From: Aphanothece sacrum FPU1
GTDB taxonomy: Bacteria; Cyanobacteriota; Cyanobacteriia; Cyanobacteriales; Microcystaceae
Direction: 5' to 3'
Length of the DNA stretch: 64,000 bases
Assembly (NCBI RefSeq): GCF_003864295.1
Contig: NZ_BDQK01000013.1
Coordinates: forward strand, 942,501-1,006,500
A program made the translations under genes and the position numbers. The notes beneath the pieces were generated by a model. That model made no database searches and had not been told where the DNA came from. It saw nothing but the letters and a program-made list of their open reading frames with translations. Numbering within the stretch: the stretch's first letter is position 1; the number at the start of each line of letters is the position of its first letter. Of the stretch, positions 1 through 9,348 are shown piece by piece.

Positions 1-465
1 GGTCACACAGGAGTATTTAGCCTTACGAAGTGGTCTTCGCTGATTCACACGGGATTTCTCGTGACCCATGCTACTCGGGATACAGTTAAGCTGTTCAAGT
101 TTTCAACTACAGGACTTTCACCTTCTGTGGTGCAGTATTCAGCTGCTTCGTTTAACCATCCTAGTCTACGTTACTGTCCCACAACCCCATCAACCGAAGT
201 CAATGGTTTAGGCTGGTCCCTTTTCGCTCGCCGCTACTGGGGGAATCGCTTTTGCTTTCTTTTCCTCGGGCTACTAAGATGTTTCAGTTCGCCCGGTTGG
301 CTCGCGTCATCCTATATATTCAGATGACCGTACTAGGGGTTGCCCCATTCGGATATCTCCGGATCATTGCTTGCTTCCAGCTCCCCGGAGCGTTTCGTCG
401 GTAACTACGTCCTTCATCGCCTCTGTGTACCTAGGTATCCACCGTTAGCCCTTTGTAGCTTGACC
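1..465 (-). rRNA. rrl: 23S ribosomal RNA, 5' part (partial)
   Basis: This is the 5' end of the large-subunit rRNA, running off the left edge of the window. On the minus strand it begins at about 465 with GGTCAAGCTACAAAGGGC and continues into the conserved ACGGTGGATACC block of bacterial 23S rRNA. It follows 16S and tRNA-Ile in the usual operon order. The 3' part lies outside the window, and the exact mature 5' end is inferred from family similarity. Open frames inside it are not genes. Confidence 0.95.
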
Positions 466-616
466 AATAGGTCATCTTCAATTGACTTTTTTCTTGACTC
501 GTTATTCTGCAGTTTTCAAGGTGCTGTACTGGACTACTAATAGGGCCCAGCAGTCTGTCTCACTCATGAAGGTAAGACTCGGTGCTGAACAAATAGGGTC
601 AGTCGAAACAATTAGG
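466..616 (-). other. rRNA internal transcribed spacer, tRNA-Ile to 23S
   Basis: Transcribed spacer between tRNA-Ile and 23S. I see no second tRNA (no tRNA-Ala), so this operon has the tRNA-Ile-only spacer found in a number of cyanobacteria. It should contain the processing stems for the 23S precursor. Confidence 0.7.
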
Positions 617-690
<74 letters not shown>

Positions 691-894
691 TTAGAAGTTA
701 TCAGTTATCAGTTGTTTGACTGACTGCTGTTGGCTGATTGACCCGAACAGACTTCCTAGTTTGAAAGCTTTAATACGATTTTCTTCCCCTTGCACGACCT
801 TGGGATGTCTTAAATTATGAATTATAAATTATAAATTCTGAATTATTTGTCATAATTCGTCATTTTGCATTCATAATGAAAGAAGGTCTCCCTA
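691..894 (-). other. rRNA internal transcribed spacer, 16S to tRNA-Ile, with AT-rich repeat
   Basis: Transcribed spacer between 16S and tRNA-Ile. Positions about 815-880 hold a run of TAATTCATAATT/TAATTTATAATT-like units. The same kind of AT-rich iterated sequence appears near 38849-38960, far outside the rRNA operon, so it looks like a dispersed repeat that has entered or expanded in the spacer. Confidence 0.65.
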
Positions 895-2387
<1,493 letters not shown>

Positions 2388-2578
2388 TTGAGCGCAAGCT
2401 CTCAAGAGTCTTTCGTGACTGACTCTTTTTTTTTCCTCTTTTATTCCCTAGACATCTAGGTTATAATGAGATATAATTGCTTCAAATAACAAGGGCTGTC
2501 TTTCGTAAGCTTTCAAACTATTGGTTTGTCTAGGTTCGGAGCGGCGTGAGTTGTTTGTCTCTTAACCGCGCATTTACA

Positions 2579-2607
2579 AATATAACCAAACTCCCAGGGA
2601 ATGTCAA
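2579..2607 (-). promoter_or_regulatory. rRNA operon promoter (-35 TTGACA, -10 TATATT)
   Basis: On the minus strand a perfect -35 box TTGACA (complement of 2602-2607) is followed after exactly 17 nt by TATATT (complement of 2579-2584). This is a consensus sigma-70-type arrangement about 190 bp upstream of the 16S 5' end. The leader between 2388 and 2578 has no gene and presumably holds antitermination and processing signals. No transcript data are available here. Confidence 0.75.
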
Positions 2608-2689
2608 GGGTTTTCCCAAAGTTTTTTTGCCTTTTTTTGCAATCTACTCCCCGTAAGGGTTTGGCGGCTTTGTCCTTTAGTTTAGAATT

Positions 2690-3145
2690 TCACAAAGCGG
2701 GTAAGGCTAAAACAGAAACACTCACTCCCCAAGCTAACCCTACTAATACTTGAAAGGGAGTATGGCCAAGTAATTCTTTTAACCTTTCCTCATTTAGGTG
2801 ATGACCATCTTGCAAAAACTCATCGAGGAGTTGGTTAAGGATTCTGGCCTGTTTTCCGGCAGCCTGACGTACTCCAGCCGCATCGTACATGACAATGACG
2901 GCAAACAGAGACGCGATGGCAAAGTCAGGACTAGACCAGCCTAAGGTCAATCCTACCCCTGTGGCTAAGGCTCCTACAAGGGCAGAATGTGCGCTCGGCA
3001 TTCCTCCGGTACTCATTAAAAAGCGAAAATTGATCTTTCCGTGACGAATTAATTCAACGATCACTTTTAGTCCTTGAGCCGAAAAACAAGCAATTAAGGC
3101 AACCAACAGTATTTTATTGTGGAAAATGGATTCAAAATCCTGCAT
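2690..3145 (-). CDS. DUF212 / PAP2-related divergent membrane protein
   Basis: A 151-residue integral membrane protein of the DUF212 family (YuiD-like), distantly related to acid phosphatase/vanadium haloperoxidase (PAP2) proteins. It has hydrophobic segments near residues 12-30, 55-70, 75-90 and 132-150. The family motif GGMPSAHSALVGAL lies at 47-60, and a YDAAGVRQAAGKQA segment follows near 87-100. The length matches the family. It starts 20 nt downstream of the crtE stop on the same strand, so the two are probably co-transcribed. The substrate is unknown; a lipid-phosphate or prenyl-phosphate phosphatase role beside crtE is only an inference. Confidence 0.8.
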   Translation of the reverse strand: MQDFESIFHNKILLVALIACFSAQGLKVIVELIRHGKINFRFLMSTGGMPSAHSALVGALATGVGLTLGWSSPDFAIASLFAVIVMYDAAGVRQAAGKQARILNQLLDEFLQDGHHLNEERLKELLGHTPFQVLVGLAWGVSVSVLALPAL

Positions 3146-3165
3146 GATTAATGGTTTAGGAAAAA

Positions 3166-4095
3166 TTAGTTTTTACGAGTCACGATAAAATTAGCGATCG
3201 CTTTTAAAGGGGTTGCTTTATCTCCATAGGGAATCAATTGGGTTATGGCTTCATTAACCAGTTGTTGAGCCTGTTTTTTTGATTCTTCTAGGCCCCAGAG
3301 ACTCGGATAGGTGGCTTTTTTGTCCCGTAGATCTTTTCCGGCGGTTTTGCCTAATTCTTCTTGAGTAGAGGTAATATCTAAAATATCATCTACAATTTGA
3401 AAAGCTAAGCCAATATTTTGAGCGTAGCGAGATAATCGTTGTATGTCTTCTAGGGTGGCTCCTGCTAAAATAGCTCCTGATACCACTGAAGTTTCTAATA
3501 ATGCCCCTGTTTTGTGGATATGAATAAATTTTAAGGTATCAACCGTAATACCCTCTTTCCCTTCAGATTCTAAATCGAGTACTTGACCCCCGACTAAGCC
3601 AGAGGCCCCTACTGTTCGACCTAAACGGGCGATCACATCCACTAAATTCTCTAAAGCTACATTACGAGTTTGGGTAGCCACATATTCAAAAGCATAGGAT
3701 AATAGGGCATCGCCTGCCAAAATAGCGATATCTTCCCCATAAACCTTATGATTTGTTAATTTTCCTCGCCGATAATCATCATTATCCATGGCCGGTAAAT
3801 CATCATGAATTAAAGACATGGTATGAATCATTTCCAAAGCGCAGGCAGTAGGCATCGCCATTTCTAGGGTTCCCCCCATGAGATCACAGGTGCTTAAACA
3901 AAGAATGGGACGTAACCGTTTGCCTCCTGCTAGGAGAGAATAACGCATCGCTTCGTAAATTGTTTCGGGACGAATAATGGGAAGAGATGAGTCTAATGCC
4001 TCATCTACTAGGTGTTTTTTTTCGTTGAGATAGGACGCGAGATCAAAATTTGATGTTTCTGGCTGCGCCACTGGATTTTTGCCTGTCATGACCAT
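3166..4095 (-). CDS. crtE: geranylgeranyl diphosphate synthase
   Basis: Prenyl transferase that condenses isopentenyl diphosphate with allylic diphosphates to make C20 geranylgeranyl-PP, the precursor of carotenoids, chlorophyll phytyl tails and quinones. The first aspartate-rich motif [11 protein letters not shown] lies near residues 97-107 and the second, VDDILD, near 235-240. GGKRLRP binds the pyrophosphate of the homoallylic substrate. An open frame reaches 4236, but the extra 47 N-terminal residues are unlike the family. I chose the ATG at 4095 (protein starts MVMTGK), giving 309 residues, close to the usual 300. ATG 4089 is an alternative. It is followed by the DUF212 gene. Confidence 0.92.
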   Translation of the reverse strand: MVMTGKNPVAQPETSNFDLASYLNEKKHLVDEALDSSLPIIRPETIYEAMRYSLLAGGKRLRPILCLSTCDLMGGTLEMAMPTACALEMIHTMSLIHDDLPAMDNDDYRRGKLTNHKVYGEDIAILAGDALLSYAFEYVATQTRNVALENLVDVIARLGRTVGASGLVGGQVLDLESEGKEGITVDTLKFIHIHKTGALLETSVVSGAILAGATLEDIQRLSRYAQNIGLAFQIVDDILDITSTQEELGKTAGKDLRDKKATYPSLWGLEESKKQAQQLVNEAITQLIPYGDKATPLKAIANFIVTRKN

Positions 4096-4375
4096 GGGTA
4101 AATTGCCTTCAACCAACCAACTGCTATGTATTATCAGTTTACAGGACTTTATCCCCTTCAAGTGCAAACAGCCAGTTTTACTCGTTTTTGATAAACATAG
4201 GGTCTTAAGTCTGTTGACTGACAAATCTTGAAACAAATGGGAAGTCTGACGTAATAAGGGTAAGGTTTCGGTTTAATGGTAATGGTGGCGACTTTGGTAA
4301 TAACACTTGATACAAAGCCCAATTCTCAATAGTTAATAAGTATTGATTTCTCTTCATTTGAAGATCAGGAGTTAA

Positions 4376-5767
4376 ATGGCAAATCTCAATCCCAATGCAA
4401 GTTATAGTCTAGCGTTAACCATTGAATTACCTAATATCGCAGGGACTCTCTCCTATGTGACTCAAGCGATCGCAGCAGCAGGGGGAAGTCTAGGACAAAT
4501 TTCTCTGATTGAACATACTCTAAAAATTACCCGACGAGAAATCACGATTGATGCGTCAAGCGAAGAACAGGCCGAGAAAATTGTCTCAGCCGTGCGAGAA
4601 ATCCCCAATGTCAAGGTTATTAAGGTTTCTGATCGGACTTTTGAGTTACATCGTAAGGGAAAAATTACCGTCAATAGTCGTCTTCCCCTAACTTCTCAAT
4701 CTGATCTAGCGATGGCTTATACTCCAGGGGTCGGACGTATTTGTCAAGCGATCGCCCGTGAACCGTCTAAAGTCTATGAACTAACCATTAAAAATAACAC
4801 CGTTGCGGTTGTCACTGATGGAAGTGCAGTGTTAGGGTTAGGCAACTTAGGCCCCGAAGCGGCTTTACCTGTCATGGAAGGAAAAGCCATGTTATTCAAA
4901 GAATTTGGGGGTATTGATGCTTTTCCTATCTGTTTAGCCACCCAAGACACAGAAGAAATTATTGAGACAGTCAAACGTATTGCCCCTGTTTTTGGTGGGG
5001 TCAACCTAGAAGATATTTCCGCCCCCCGTTGCTTTGAAATTGAAGAACGACTGCGTAAAGAACTTGATATTCCTGTCTTTCATGACGATCAACACGGTAC
5101 AGCTATTGTCACCCTAGCCGCCTTATTTAATGCCCTCAAATTAGTCCAGAAGACCATAGAAGAAGTGCGAATTGTCATTAATGGGGCGGGGGCAGCCGGA
5201 GTAGCGATCGCCTCTTTATTACAGGCTGCTGGTGCAACAACTATCTGGCTATGTGACACTAAAGGCATTTTGTCTACCTCCCGTACTGACTTAAACCCGC
5301 AAAAACAAGCTTATGCGGTTAATGCTAGTGGTTCCCTCGCAGATGCTATGCAAGGGGCAGACATATTTTTAGGAGTGAGTGCGCCAGGGGTAGTGACACC
5401 GGAAATGGTACGTTCTATGGCCAAAGACCCCATTGTTTTTGCCATGGCTAACCCTATCCCTGAAATCCAGCCAGAATTAATCACAGATGACGTGGCAGTG
5501 ATGGCCACCGGACGCAGTGACTATCCCAATCAAATTAACAATGTGTTAGCCTTTCCTGGGGTATTTCGTGGGGCTTTAGACTGTCGGGCTAAAACGATCA
5601 CTGAACATATGTGTTTAGAAGCTGCCAAAGCGATCGCCTCTTTGGTAACATCAAATAATTTAGATCGAGAACATATTGTTCCCTCAGTATTTGATCAACG
5701 GGTTGCTCCTGCGGTAGCTAGTGCAGTACAGTTAGCCGCCCGTCAAGATGGGGTAGCCACCCAGTAG
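4376..5767 (+). CDS. me: NAD(P)-dependent malic enzyme with N-terminal ACT domain
   Basis: Oxaloacetate-decarboxylating malate dehydrogenase, converting malate to pyruvate and CO2 with reduction of NAD(P). It is a cytosolic link between C4 acids and pyruvate. Residues about 11-85 form an ACT-type regulatory domain (ELPNIAGTLSYV), followed by the malic N-domain with TDGSAVLGLGNLGPEAALPV and the Rossmann motif NGAGAAG near 267. The 463-residue length matches cyanobacterial enzymes with the ACT fusion. It is transcribed divergently from crtE. Several HIP1 octamers lie inside the gene, showing long residence in this genome. Confidence 0.9.
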   Translation: MANLNPNASYSLALTIELPNIAGTLSYVTQAIAAAGGSLGQISLIEHTLKITRREITIDASSEEQAEKIVSAVREIPNVKVIKVSDRTFELHRKGKITVNSRLPLTSQSDLAMAYTPGVGRICQAIAREPSKVYELTIKNNTVAVVTDGSAVLGLGNLGPEAALPVMEGKAMLFKEFGGIDAFPICLATQDTEEIIETVKRIAPVFGGVNLEDISAPRCFEIEERLRKELDIPVFHDDQHGTAIVTLAALFNALKLVQKTIEEVRIVINGAGAAGVAIASLLQAAGATTIWLCDTKGILSTSRTDLNPQKQAYAVNASGSLADAMQGADIFLGVSAPGVVTPEMVRSMAKDPIVFAMANPIPEIQPELITDDVAVMATGRSDYPNQINNVLAFPGVFRGALDCRAKTITEHMCLEAAKAIASLVTSNNLDREHIVPSVFDQRVAPAVASAVQLAARQDGVATQ

Positions 5768-5808
5768 AATATTAAGAGGAGAAAACATGGAGAAGGACTT
5801 AGAAATCA

Positions 5809-6594
5809 ATGGAAAATGAGCAAAACACCATCAAGCAACCAGACCCTATCGATGACATTCCTGAAGCTTTACGAGATGTGCCTACTTCTTCATCTTTGTC
5901 ACTGAAAAAATTAGGGTTAATCTTAGCAGGAATTGTTGGGCTTAGTGTAGTGGTATTAGCAAGTTTTTTGGTTCTACGTTCCTTCTCTCAACTCTCACAA
6001 ATTACTCCTTCTTCAGTAACTTCTTCTGGGTCAACTATTACAGAAAATCCTTCTCCCGAAGCGATAGAAAATATTCTGGGACATTTACCTTATCCAGAAG
6101 CCCCTCCATCCGAGTTAAAACCCATCACTCCTGATGGACGAATTAAAATGAGAATAAATGCTGCCAAAAGTTTTCGCAAAATGCAGCAAGATTCCAGAGC
6201 AAGTGGGATCATTTTAACCCCAATTTCGGGTTTTAGAACAATAGCTGAGCAAGAATATTTATTCTTTGAAGTGAAGCGTCAACGCAACCAAGAAACTCGT
6301 AAACGAGCAGAAGTAAGTGCGCCTCCTAAATATAGTGAACATCATACAGGATATGCTGTTGATATCGGAGATGGTAATGTTCCAGGTACTAATCTTAGCC
6401 CCAGTTTTGAACAAACGGCTGCTTTTCGTTGGCTAAAAAATAATGCCGCAAAATACAGTTTTGAAATTTCTTTTCCTAAGAATAACCCTCAAGGGGTTAG
6501 TTATGAACCTTGGCACTGGAGATATGTGGGTGATAGGGATAGTTTAGAAACCTTTTATAAAGCCAGAAATTTACAACCTAAATCTTCAAATTAA
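5809..6594 (+). CDS. membrane-anchored D,D-carboxypeptidase, VanY/LdcB family
   Basis: A 261-residue predicted peptidoglycan peptidase. A cytoplasmic N-terminus is followed by one transmembrane helix near 33-56 (LGLILAGIVGLSVVVLASFL), a Ser/Thr/Pro linker, and a periplasmic zinc peptidase domain. The VanY-type signature is visible as SEHHTGYAVDIGDG near 178-191 and EPWHWRYVG near 236-244, which provide the His/Asp/His metal ligands. It would trim D-Ala or muropeptide tails. The start ATG at 5809 lies 41 bp after the malic enzyme. An upstream ATG at 5787 with a good ribosome site encodes only a 10-codon peptide that ends across the 5809 start, a possible short leader. Confidence 0.82.
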   Translation: MENEQNTIKQPDPIDDIPEALRDVPTSSSLSLKKLGLILAGIVGLSVVVLASFLVLRSFSQLSQITPSSVTSSGSTITENPSPEAIENILGHLPYPEAPPSELKPITPDGRIKMRINAAKSFRKMQQDSRASGIILTPISGFRTIAEQEYLFFEVKRQRNQETRKRAEVSAPPKYSEHHTGYAVDIGDGNVPGTNLSPSFEQTAAFRWLKNNAAKYSFEISFPKNNPQGVSYEPWHWRYVGDRDSLETFYKARNLQPKSSN

Positions 6595-6630
6595 TAATAA
6601 AACCATGAATTAAATTAGGAGATAATTGAT

Positions 6631-7494
6631 ATGACAAGAGCAGATTTATTGAAAAATGATCCTGATTTACCTCAACAAGAATGGTGGGTGCAACGTTGGT
6701 TAGAATTATTAGACTCTTATCGCTTCAAAAAACGGTTAGAACGAGCTAGAATTTATGCTAGAGAAGGAAATGTTTTAAGTATTGAATTTGCCGGGTCACA
6801 AGTATTAGCTAAAGTTCAAGGAAGTGAAGTAGAACCCTATCAAGTTTCTCTTTCTCTTGAATTATTTACGGATGAAGACTGGGATTATGTAATTAAAAGT
6901 TTATCAGAAAAAGCCATTTTTTCTGCCCAATTATTAGCGGGTAAAATGCCAGATAATATTGAAAGAGTTTTTATTGAAAATGGCTTAAATGTCTTTCCCT
7001 TTACTTTATCGGATGTTAATGGTCATTGTAGTTGTCCCGATAAAGCTAACCCCTGTAAACATATTGGGGCCATTTATTATCAGTTAGCTGATCGTTTTAG
7101 CGAAGATCCTTTTATTATTTTTCAATTAAGAGGTAGATCAAAAGCTCAAATATTAGAAGGTTTAAGGGCGTTACGTCGTCAGCAAGTTGAACAAGATAAT
7201 AAAATTAAAGTAGAAGAAGCTGAAGCCAAAGAAACAACAATCAAGTCTTATAAACAATCTGATAAAATTCAATCTGAGGAGTTAAATTTACAAACATTTT
7301 GGCAATATAAAGAACCATTAGATAGTTCTTTAGTTGTGATTACTCCTCCTTCAAATAATAAAACAGTTCTTGATGTTTTAGGCAGAATTCCTTTAGCTTA
7401 TGAAGAAGCAGAAATTGTGACAGAATATCTACAACAAGTCTATCAAACTATTAGTCAACAAGCCATGATAGATGCTTTAAACCGTGATTCCTGA
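6631..7494 (+). CDS. SWIM zinc-finger domain protein
   Basis: A 287-residue protein with a SWIM-type zinc-binding motif (CSCPDKANPCKHIGAIYYQL, near residues 131-150: CxC...CxH). SWIM proteins of this size often accompany SNF2-type helicases, but no helicase gene is adjacent here. The N-terminal region (WWVQRWLELLDSYRFKKRLERAR) is typical of this bacterial subgroup. The C-terminus is charged and probably helical. A ribosome binding site (AGGAGA) precedes the ATG. The motif suggests protein or DNA interaction, but its substrate cannot be told from sequence. The partner ATPase may be encoded elsewhere. Confidence 0.75.
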   Translation: MTRADLLKNDPDLPQQEWWVQRWLELLDSYRFKKRLERARIYAREGNVLSIEFAGSQVLAKVQGSEVEPYQVSLSLELFTDEDWDYVIKSLSEKAIFSAQLLAGKMPDNIERVFIENGLNVFPFTLSDVNGHCSCPDKANPCKHIGAIYYQLADRFSEDPFIIFQLRGRSKAQILEGLRALRRQQVEQDNKIKVEEAEAKETTIKSYKQSDKIQSEELNLQTFWQYKEPLDSSLVVITPPSNNKTVLDVLGRIPLAYEEAEIVTEYLQQVYQTISQQAMIDALNRDS

Positions 7495-7520
7495 TAAATA
7501 TTAATTACATACCGATTTCA

Positions 7521-7582
7521 TAGGGGCGGGTTTTTGCCAAAATTGTCTGATTATCACCAAAAAACTAGATAAACCCGCCCTA
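7521..7582. repeat. short palindromic repeat, GGGGCGGGTTT family
   Basis: A 62-bp imperfect inverted repeat. TAGGGGCGGGTTT at 7521-7533 pairs with AAACCCGCCCTA at 7571-7582 around an AT-rich middle. Related copies are at 38986-39049 and 59389-59453. It sits between the SWIM and DUF29 genes and could act as a terminator, but its dispersal indicates a repeat family. Confidence 0.75.
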
Positions 7583-7611
7583 ATATCTGATATTAATTAG
7601 GAGAATACAAA

Positions 7612-8109
7612 ATGATTGAATCCCAAGAATTAGAGAGACAAAAGAATACTAAAATATTGTATGAGCAAGATCTTCAATTATGGATTAATCATACCATTAA
7701 TCAACTAGAAGAACGACAATTTGATCAGCTTGATATTGAACATTTAATTGAGGAGTTAAGAGACTTGGGAAAATCTGATAAAACCAGTCTTATTAGTAAC
7801 TTAAAAATTTTAATTGCTCATTTACTAAAACTTAAAGTTCAATTTGATGCACCAGAAACTATGCAAAATAGTTGGTATAATTCAATTGATGAACATCGAG
7901 AGCGCATCATAGACTCTCTTAATGATAATCCATCTTTTAAAACTTTTCTACCGGAAGCCATAAAAAAAGCTTATCCTAATGCTCGTAAATTAGCAATTAA
8001 AGAAGGTAAACGAGCAAAAAAAGGCATTCGTATTCCTCAAGAAAATGAGTATATTATGAGTTGTCCTTTTACTATTGAACAGCTTTTAGATGAAAATTTT
8101 TATTCATAA
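7612..8109 (+). CDS. DUF29 family protein
   Basis: A 165-residue predominantly helical protein of the DUF29 family, which is strongly expanded in cyanobacteria. The family hallmark is visible from residue 18 on: YEQDLQLWINHTINQLEERQ, then DIEHLIEELRDLGK. An AGGAGA ribosome site precedes the ATG at 7612. The stop codon overlaps the start of the following gene by one base (TAATG), so the two are translationally coupled. No biochemical function is established; some DUF29 proteins lie near toxin-antitoxin or mobile loci. Confidence 0.8.
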   Translation: MIESQELERQKNTKILYEQDLQLWINHTINQLEERQFDQLDIEHLIEELRDLGKSDKTSLISNLKILIAHLLKLKVQFDAPETMQNSWYNSIDEHRERIIDSLNDNPSFKTFLPEAIKKAYPNARKLAIKEGKRAKKGIRIPQENEYIMSCPFTIEQLLDENFYS

Positions 8110-8648
8110 TGTATATGTATCTAATATGTCCTGGTATTCATGAGCAAAAACTAACAGATAAATTTATCGAAAATGCTTTAAATAACTTAGACTTTATCTT
8201 AGTATTTCCTACGGATAAATATCCTGCTTATTCCGGGTTTCATATCTTAAAATTTTTACAAGAAAAGTCTGTAGATAAATCTCAACAATTAGTTATAATT
8301 AGTTTTAGTGCAGGAGTAGTCGGTGCTATTAATGCAGCTTGGACATGGCAATTACAAGGAGGTATAATTAAAGGGTTTATTGCTTTTGATGGGTGGGGTG
8401 TTCCTTTAATGGGTAATTTTCCGATTTATCGCGTCAGTCACGATGAATTTACTTACTGGACTTCTGCTATACTGGGAACAGGAACCCTTAGTTTTTATGC
8501 TGATCCACCCGTTGAACATTTAGACTTATGGCGATCGCCTCAACTCGTTAAAGGTTGGATGGTAGAAATAAATAATTATGGGAAAAAGTCGTTTTCTCCT
8601 ATATCTTTAAGTGATTTTTTAGCTTTAATTAAAATTATCAATACCTAA
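8109..8648 (+). CDS. alpha/beta-hydrolase-like conserved protein
   Basis: A 179-residue protein of unknown function that resembles a small alpha/beta hydrolase. A strand-turn-helix with IISFSAGVVGA (residues 63-73) looks like a nucleophile elbow around Ser67, with candidate Asp94 (AFDGW) and His137 (EHLDL). The start overlaps the DUF29 stop by one base, indicating an operon. No signal peptide or membrane segment is evident. I infer the fold from motif spacing only; catalytic activity and substrate are unknown. Confidence 0.55.
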   Translation: MYMYLICPGIHEQKLTDKFIENALNNLDFILVFPTDKYPAYSGFHILKFLQEKSVDKSQQLVIISFSAGVVGAINAAWTWQLQGGIIKGFIAFDGWGVPLMGNFPIYRVSHDEFTYWTSAILGTGTLSFYADPPVEHLDLWRSPQLVKGWMVEINNYGKKSFSPISLSDFLALIKIINT

Positions 8649-8655
8649 ATGTTTT

Positions 8656-8844
8656 GGTTCTACCGGACAAGTTATGCTAAATTATTACCAATAAGAAACC
8701 TTAACTCGTTCATAGTTAAGCTATATAAACAAAGGTTGCCTACGCAACCTATAATTTAGTTCACGAAGGTGGATTTCGTTTTTATAGGATAAGGCTTTAG
8801 CCTTTTATTAATTGTTAGTTTAGCATAGTTTGTCCGGTAGAACC
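8656..8844. mobile_element. MITE with ISL3-type terminal inverted repeats
   Basis: A 189-bp non-coding element bounded by 26-bp terminal inverted repeats (8656-8681 and 8819-8844, two mismatches) that start GGTTCTACCGGACAA. The same terminus bounds the ISL3 transposase remnant ending at 16331, so this is a probable ISL3-derived non-autonomous element. Inside are nested hairpins (TTGCCTACGCAA and a CGAAGG hairpin followed by TTCGTTTTTATAGG) shared with 42815-42925, 52049-52224 and 56450-56509. No 8-bp target duplication is recognisable. It separates two convergent genes. Confidence 0.8.
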
Positions 8845-8848
8845 ATAA

Positions 8849-9331
8849 TTATAAAAAATAAAAATCTGAATATACGACAGCTTTTCCCTTATAATTTTGT
8901 TGTTCATCAATGACATTCCAAACAATTCCATTATTAATTTTAAAACGTTTTCCCGTGCTAGTAATACGAATTCCCGAAAAGTAACAAAACCCCTTAGCTG
9001 TGGTTTCAGCTAATAAGCGATCACGTTCTTCTTGTTCTACTAATTCTGCTGTTTTTCGTGATGGAATTTTGGTAAATTCTTCCCAACTTAATTCCCATGT
9101 TTCTAACGCTTTTTGATTACCATAATTCAAAATTGGATCGTTTTCTGTTCCATCAGAAGCAACAATAACAGGAACTTCAAATAATTGTTTTGCTATGTCT
9201 TCAGGTGAAGCTTTTATTTCTGGTAAACCTTTTTCTTGAAATAAAGAGTGACCTAACCAATATTCAAAACTACTCAAAATTAATTGAGTTCTTTGAATGA
9301 CTTTTTCTTGTTGATACGGTAAATTATTCAT
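8849..9331 (-). CDS. MEKHLA domain protein
   Basis: A 160-residue single-domain protein of the MEKHLA family, a PAS-related ligand or sensor fold also found at the end of plant HD-ZIP III factors. Visible family segments are DPILNYGNQKALETWELSW (about 65-83) and PSRKTAELVEQEERDRLL (about 90-107), ending in VVYSDFYFL. The length is normal for the stand-alone bacterial form. The ATG at 9331 lies 17 nt downstream of the phosphodiester glycosidase gene on the same strand, so the two may be co-transcribed. Its ligand is unknown. Confidence 0.8.
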   Translation of the reverse strand: MNNLPYQQEKVIQRTQLILSSFEYWLGHSLFQEKGLPEIKASPEDIAKQLFEVPVIVASDGTENDPILNYGNQKALETWELSWEEFTKIPSRKTAELVEQEERDRLLAETTAKGFCYFSGIRITSTGKRFKINNGIVWNVIDEQQNYKGKAVVYSDFYFL

Positions 9332-9348
9332 AGGTAATTAAGATTTTT

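Noticed and set aside
4096-4236. N-terminal extension of CrtE
   Set aside because: The extra 47 codons do not resemble the family, and an internal ATG gives the normal length.
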